A stretch of DNA of 33,930 nt from a virus: the IMG/VR virus record IMGVR_UViG_3300032224_000028, positions 1-33,930 of that record; one strand, 5' to 3'. Below the pieces are notes generated by a model. It was not told where the DNA came from. It ran no database searches and saw nothing but the letters and a program-made list of their open reading frames with translations. Position numbers and translations under genes: made by a program. Below are positions 30,872 through 33,930 of the stretch, in pieces. Each line of letters opens with the position of its first letter. Within the stretch, counting starts at the first letter, position 1.

Positions 30872-32434
30872 ATGGCGCTAATTCTTAAAGATAGAGTCCA
30901 AGAAACAAGTATTACTACAGGTACTGGGACACTTACGCTTGCTGGCGCTGTTACGCAGTTTCAGACTTTTAGTTCAGCAGTCGGCAACGGAAATACAACT
31001 TATTACACTATTTACAACGCTGGCGGTACGCAATGGGAAGTAGGCGTTGGTACTGTAGGCGCAGGAACACTTAGCCGTGATACTGTGCTTTCATCCAGCA
31101 ACGCTAATGCTTTGGTCAGCTTTACAGGCACTTTATATGTGTTTGGTGATTATCCTGCTGGTAAAGCTGTATATCAAGATGCTAATGCAAATGTTTCCGC
31201 CAATGCTTTTTTAAATACATTACAAACTATTGCGGCAACAGGCGGTACAACAACTTTAACTGTTGCATCACCATTAGATTATTCAATTACAGGCTCAGGC
31301 GGTCAAACGATTAAATTGCCTGATGCCACTACGCTTGTCAATGGAACGGCATATACATTTAATAACAATCAATCTAGCGGTTCAATTACAGTTAATAACA
31401 ACTCTAATACTTTAGTTGTTTCTATTCCTTCTGGCGGTTATGTTAGCGTTACATTATTGTCTAATGCAACTTCTGCTGGTTCTTGGGATAGGCATGACCA
31501 AAGTCCTTCAAATGTTTCTTGGTCTACTAACACTTTAGATTACCCAGGTTCTATTACTTCAGCAACTTGGAATGGTAATAATATTGCATTAAATCGTGGC
31601 GGCACAAACGCAAGCTTGACCGCTTCTGCTGGTTCAATACCATATTCAACAGCTTCTGCTTTAGCTTTAAGTGCAGTCGGCACAAGTGGTCAAGTATTAA
31701 CAAGCGCAGGCACAAGCGCACCTACATGGACAACTCCAACTACAGGCACAGTAACTAGCGTTACAGGCACAGCCCCCGTAGTATCAAGTGGTGGTAATAC
31801 TCCTGCTATTAGTATGCCTGCCGCTACAACATCAGTAAGCGGTTATTTAACTAGCACAGATTGGAATACCTTTAATGGTAAAGGCTCTGGTACTGTAACC
31901 TCAGTCAATTTAACTGCAAGCACAGGTATTTCAGTAAGTGGTGGCCCTGTAACTTCTAGTGGTTCTATTACTGTTACAAACACAGCCCCAATGACTTATC
32001 CTGGCGCTGGTATTGGCAACTCTACAGGTAGCGCATGGGGAACAAGTTATACCACTAGTGGTAGCGGTACTGTTGTTGCTTTGGCTACAACGCCTAGCAT
32101 TACAAACCCTACTGTAACTAACTATATAGAAACGCTTTATGCTCCTTCTGCTGGCTCTAGCTTTACTGTAGATTTAGCTAACGGCACAGTACAAAAATTA
32201 AGTCTCAACGCTAACGGCACAATTACATTGCCTAGCTCTGTAGCTGGTAAGTCTTTTGTAATTATTGTTACTTACTCAGGTGCGTTTACATTGACTTGGG
32301 CTGGTGGCTCTACAATTAAATGGCCAGGTGGCACAGTACCTACAGCATCATCCGCAAGCGGTAAATATGACATCTTTACTTTCTTCCAAGATGGTACAAA
32401 TACTTACGGCAACTCTTTTGGATTGAACTATTAA
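30872..32434 (+). CDS. Tail fibre protein
   Basis: 520 residues. The N-terminus MALILKDRVQETSITTGTGT, then FQTFSSAVGNGNTTYYTIYN and LSRDTVLSSSNANALVSFTG, is a common phage attachment module for fibres. Repeated Thr/Ser/Gly/Asn beta motifs follow (for example ALNRGGTNASLTASAGSIPY, then SGYLTSTDWNTFNGKGSGTV twice-like). It ends in a beta-type tip. Adhesin for receptor binding, probably trimeric. Start overlaps nothing; AAGGTAAATC lies upstream. Confidence 0.82.
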   Translation: MALILKDRVQETSITTGTGTLTLAGAVTQFQTFSSAVGNGNTTYYTIYNAGGTQWEVGVGTVGAGTLSRDTVLSSSNANALVSFTGTLYVFGDYPAGKAVYQDANANVSANAFLNTLQTIAATGGTTTLTVASPLDYSITGSGGQTIKLPDATTLVNGTAYTFNNNQSSGSITVNNNSNTLVVSIPSGGYVSVTLLSNATSAGSWDRHDQSPSNVSWSTNTLDYPGSITSATWNGNNIALNRGGTNASLTASAGSIPYSTASALALSAVGTSGQVLTSAGTSAPTWTTPTTGTVTSVTGTAPVVSSGGNTPAISMPAATTSVSGYLTSTDWNTFNGKGSGTVTSVNLTASTGISVSGGPVTSSGSITVTNTAPMTYPGAGIGNSTGSAWGTSYTTSGSGTVVALATTPSITNPTVTNYIETLYAPSAGSSFTVDLANGTVQKLSLNANGTITLPSSVAGKSFVIIVTYSGAFTLTWAGGSTIKWPGGTVPTASSASGKYDIFTFFQDGTNTYGNSFGLNY

Positions 32435-33930
32435 TGTTTAGTGCTGCTACTAAGACAGGAAGTCAGCCTTCTGCTTCATTCAATTACATTGAAGATGTAT
32501 TTAGCACCTATTTATATACAGGTACAGGCGCTTCTCAAACTATTACAAATAATATAGATTTGTTTGGTAAAGGTGGTCTTACTTGGATTAAAAATAGAAG
32601 CAATACAACAGGTCATCGTTTTACAGATACAGTAAGAGGAACAACAAAATCTCTTGCGTCAAATTCAACCGCAGCAGAAGCAACCGAAAGCACAGGATTA
32701 ACAGCTTTTAATTCTACAGGATTTACCATTGGTGCTGATGTTGATTACAATACAGACACAGAAAATTATGTTTCTTGGTCATTCCGTAAACAACCTAAAT
32801 TTTTTGATGTAGTTACTTATACTGGTGATGGGACTTCTGGCAGAACTGTATCCCATAGCCTTGGCTCTGTACCAGGAATGATGATTGTTAAACGGACTGA
32901 TACAGCCGCAGATTGGCAAGTTTATAGTATTGGCGCTAATGCTACTTATGGTGACCCAGAACAAGTTTTTCTTGTATTAAATAAAACACAAGCAGAAAAT
33001 TTTGATGCAAGTCGTTGGAATAATACTCGCCCAACTTCCACAGTTTTTACATTAGGCAATAATGCTACAGTAAACGCTAGTGGAGGAACTTATGTAGCTT
33101 ACCTATTCGCCCATAACGCTGGTGGATTTGGCACAACAGGAACAGATAATGTAATTAGTTGCGGTAGTTATGCTGGTACAGGGTCTAATATTAATATAAA
33201 TCTTGGATATGAGCCACAATATGTAATGGTTAAATGTGCGACTGCTGCTGTTGGCTGGTATGTAATAGATGTAATGCGTGGCGCATCAAACACAGGATGC
33301 GTATCGTTATCACCAAATACATCCTCTGCTGAAAATGATTTTACCAACTCAGTAATAATACCTACAGCTACTGGGTTTACAGTTACAAACTATAGTGGCG
33401 CAATAAATGCCGCTGGATATGATTGGATTTACATGGCAATTCGTAGACCAATGAAAGTGCCTACAGATGCTACTACTGTGTTTAAGCCTGTAGCTAGAGC
33501 TGGAACAAGTGATGTTGCCTCAATTACTGGATTAGGTTTTGCACCAGATTCCATGCTTACAAAAAACAGAGGTAGTGGTGGAAGTGTAGATTGGTCTTTT
33601 AATTTCTTTGACAGGTTAAGAAGTGGTGGCAACGGATATAGATTATCAACTGCTTATACAAATGCAGAAAATACATCTATTAATTTTTTAACAGAAATGG
33701 GTTCAGATGGCGTTTCTTTTCCGTCTATTGGTTATACAGCAACAAATGGTGATGGCTATAATTATATAAATTATATGTTTGCTCGCAGACCAGGATTTTT
33801 TGATGAGGTTTGTTATACAGGCAATGGAACTACTCAAACAGTAACCCATAACCTTGGTGTAGCTCCTGAATTAGTTATTGTTAAACAAAGAAACGCTACT
33901 GGTAGTTGGTATGTATGGGCAAAACCAGTA
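32434..33930 (+). CDS. Tail protein with repeated DUF7483-like domains (5' part; ends at base 174 after circular closure)
   Basis: The frame from ATG 32434 (TAATG overlap with the fibre gene) runs 499 codons to the last base without a stop and continues at base 1 for 57 codons. Repeated units contain FFDVVTYTGDGTSGRTVSHS-like strands followed by LGSVPGMMIVKRTDTAADWQ, seen three times (CGSYAGTGSNININLGYEPQ; FFDEVCYTGNGTTQTVTHNL). The pattern YTGNGT...H-LG-x-PE-x-x-x-VK-x-R...W-YV matches the DUF7483 phage tail family. Probably a tail or receptor-binding component, with the assembly chaperone gene directly behind it. Confidence 0.85.
   Translation, partial: MFSAATKTGSQPSASFNYIEDVFSTYLYTGTGASQTITNNIDLFGKGGLTWIKNRSNTTGHRFTDTVRGTTKSLASNSTAAEATESTGLTAFNSTGFTIGADVDYNTDTENYVSWSFRKQPKFFDVVTYTGDGTSGRTVSHSLGSVPGMMIVKRTDTAADWQVYSIGANATYGDPEQVFLVLNKTQAENFDASRWNNTRPTSTVFTLGNNATVNASGGTYVAYLFAHNAGGFGTTGTDNVISCGSYAGTGSNININLGYEPQYVMVKCATAAVGWYVIDVMRGASNTGCVSLSPNTSSAENDFTNSVIIPTATGFTVTNYSGAINAAGYDWIYMAIRRPMKVPTDATTVFKPVARAGTSDVASITGLGFAPDSMLTKNRGSGGSVDWSFNFFDRLRSGGNGYRLSTAYTNAENTSINFLTEMGSDGVSFPSIGYTATNGDGYNYINYMFARRPGFFDEVCYTGNGTTQTVTHNLGVAPELVIVKQRNATGSWYVWAKPV

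Noticed and set aside
1-33930. CRISPR array, diversity-generating retroelement, insertion sequence or integrase with attachment site
   Set aside because: No regularly spaced repeats, reverse transcriptase, transposase or tyrosine/serine recombinase signature was seen in any frame.

Overview
The window looks like one complete genome of a tailed bacteriophage, very probably a podovirus, cut open inside a tail gene. It has a small and large terminase, a 744-residue P22-type portal, scaffold, major capsid protein, head-tail adaptor and a P22 gp10-like tail hub, several probable ejected virion proteins and a holin/endolysin cassette. I see no tape measure, tail tube or sheath gene. The reading frame open at base 33930 continues in frame at base 1 and completes a repeat domain, so the molecule is most likely circular or circularly permuted (33.9 kb). 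No rRNA, tRNA, integrase, DNA polymerase or RNA polymerase was recognised. The AT-rich codon use, GH108 endolysin and small-gene repertoire resemble uncultured aquatic phages of Gram-negative bacteria; the host is inference only.

Layout. Rightward unit 1 starts near 24320 and runs through the window ends to 16254. In order it holds a VRR-NUC nuclease, a DUF5856-like protein, three small basic proteins, an ADP-ribosyltransferase-like protein, terminases, portal, tail fibre genes, the tail protein that crosses the junction, a tail-fibre assembly chaperone, a glycosyltransferase-like protein, scaffold, capsid, decoration-like protein, adaptor, tail hub, four probable internal/ejected proteins, an S74-type fibre, and the lysis genes (XhlA-like, a C-terminally anchored coiled coil, a three-TM-type holin, endolysin). 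Two hairpin terminators flank the decoration-like gene.

Leftward unit 1 (19313 to 16251) carries a recombination module: ERF-type annealing protein, SSB-like protein and RecB/Cas4-like exonuclease, followed by small unknown genes. A 248-base structured non-coding stretch interrupts it. It diverges from rightward unit 2 (19424 to 23177) at a control region with a perfect 16-bp inverted repeat and two overlapping promoter candidates. Unit 2 begins with a YdaS/Cro-like HTH protein and a PAPS-reductase-family protein. After a 302-base, strongly structured gene-free stretch come a secreted protein, a replisome-organiser-like protein, small proteins, a PD-(D/E)XK nuclease and a Ref-like HNH protein. 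Leftward unit 2 (24308 to 23005) encodes a metallophosphoesterase and a SprT-like metalloprotease.

How it fits together. The phage probably borrows the host replicase, using the organiser-like protein to recruit it and the ERF/SSB/exonuclease set for recombination-dependent replication or genome circularisation. The least explained parts are the two structured non-coding regions (17230-17477 and 20463-20764), the ART-like protein beside the terminase, and the unusual start of the glycosyltransferase-like gene.
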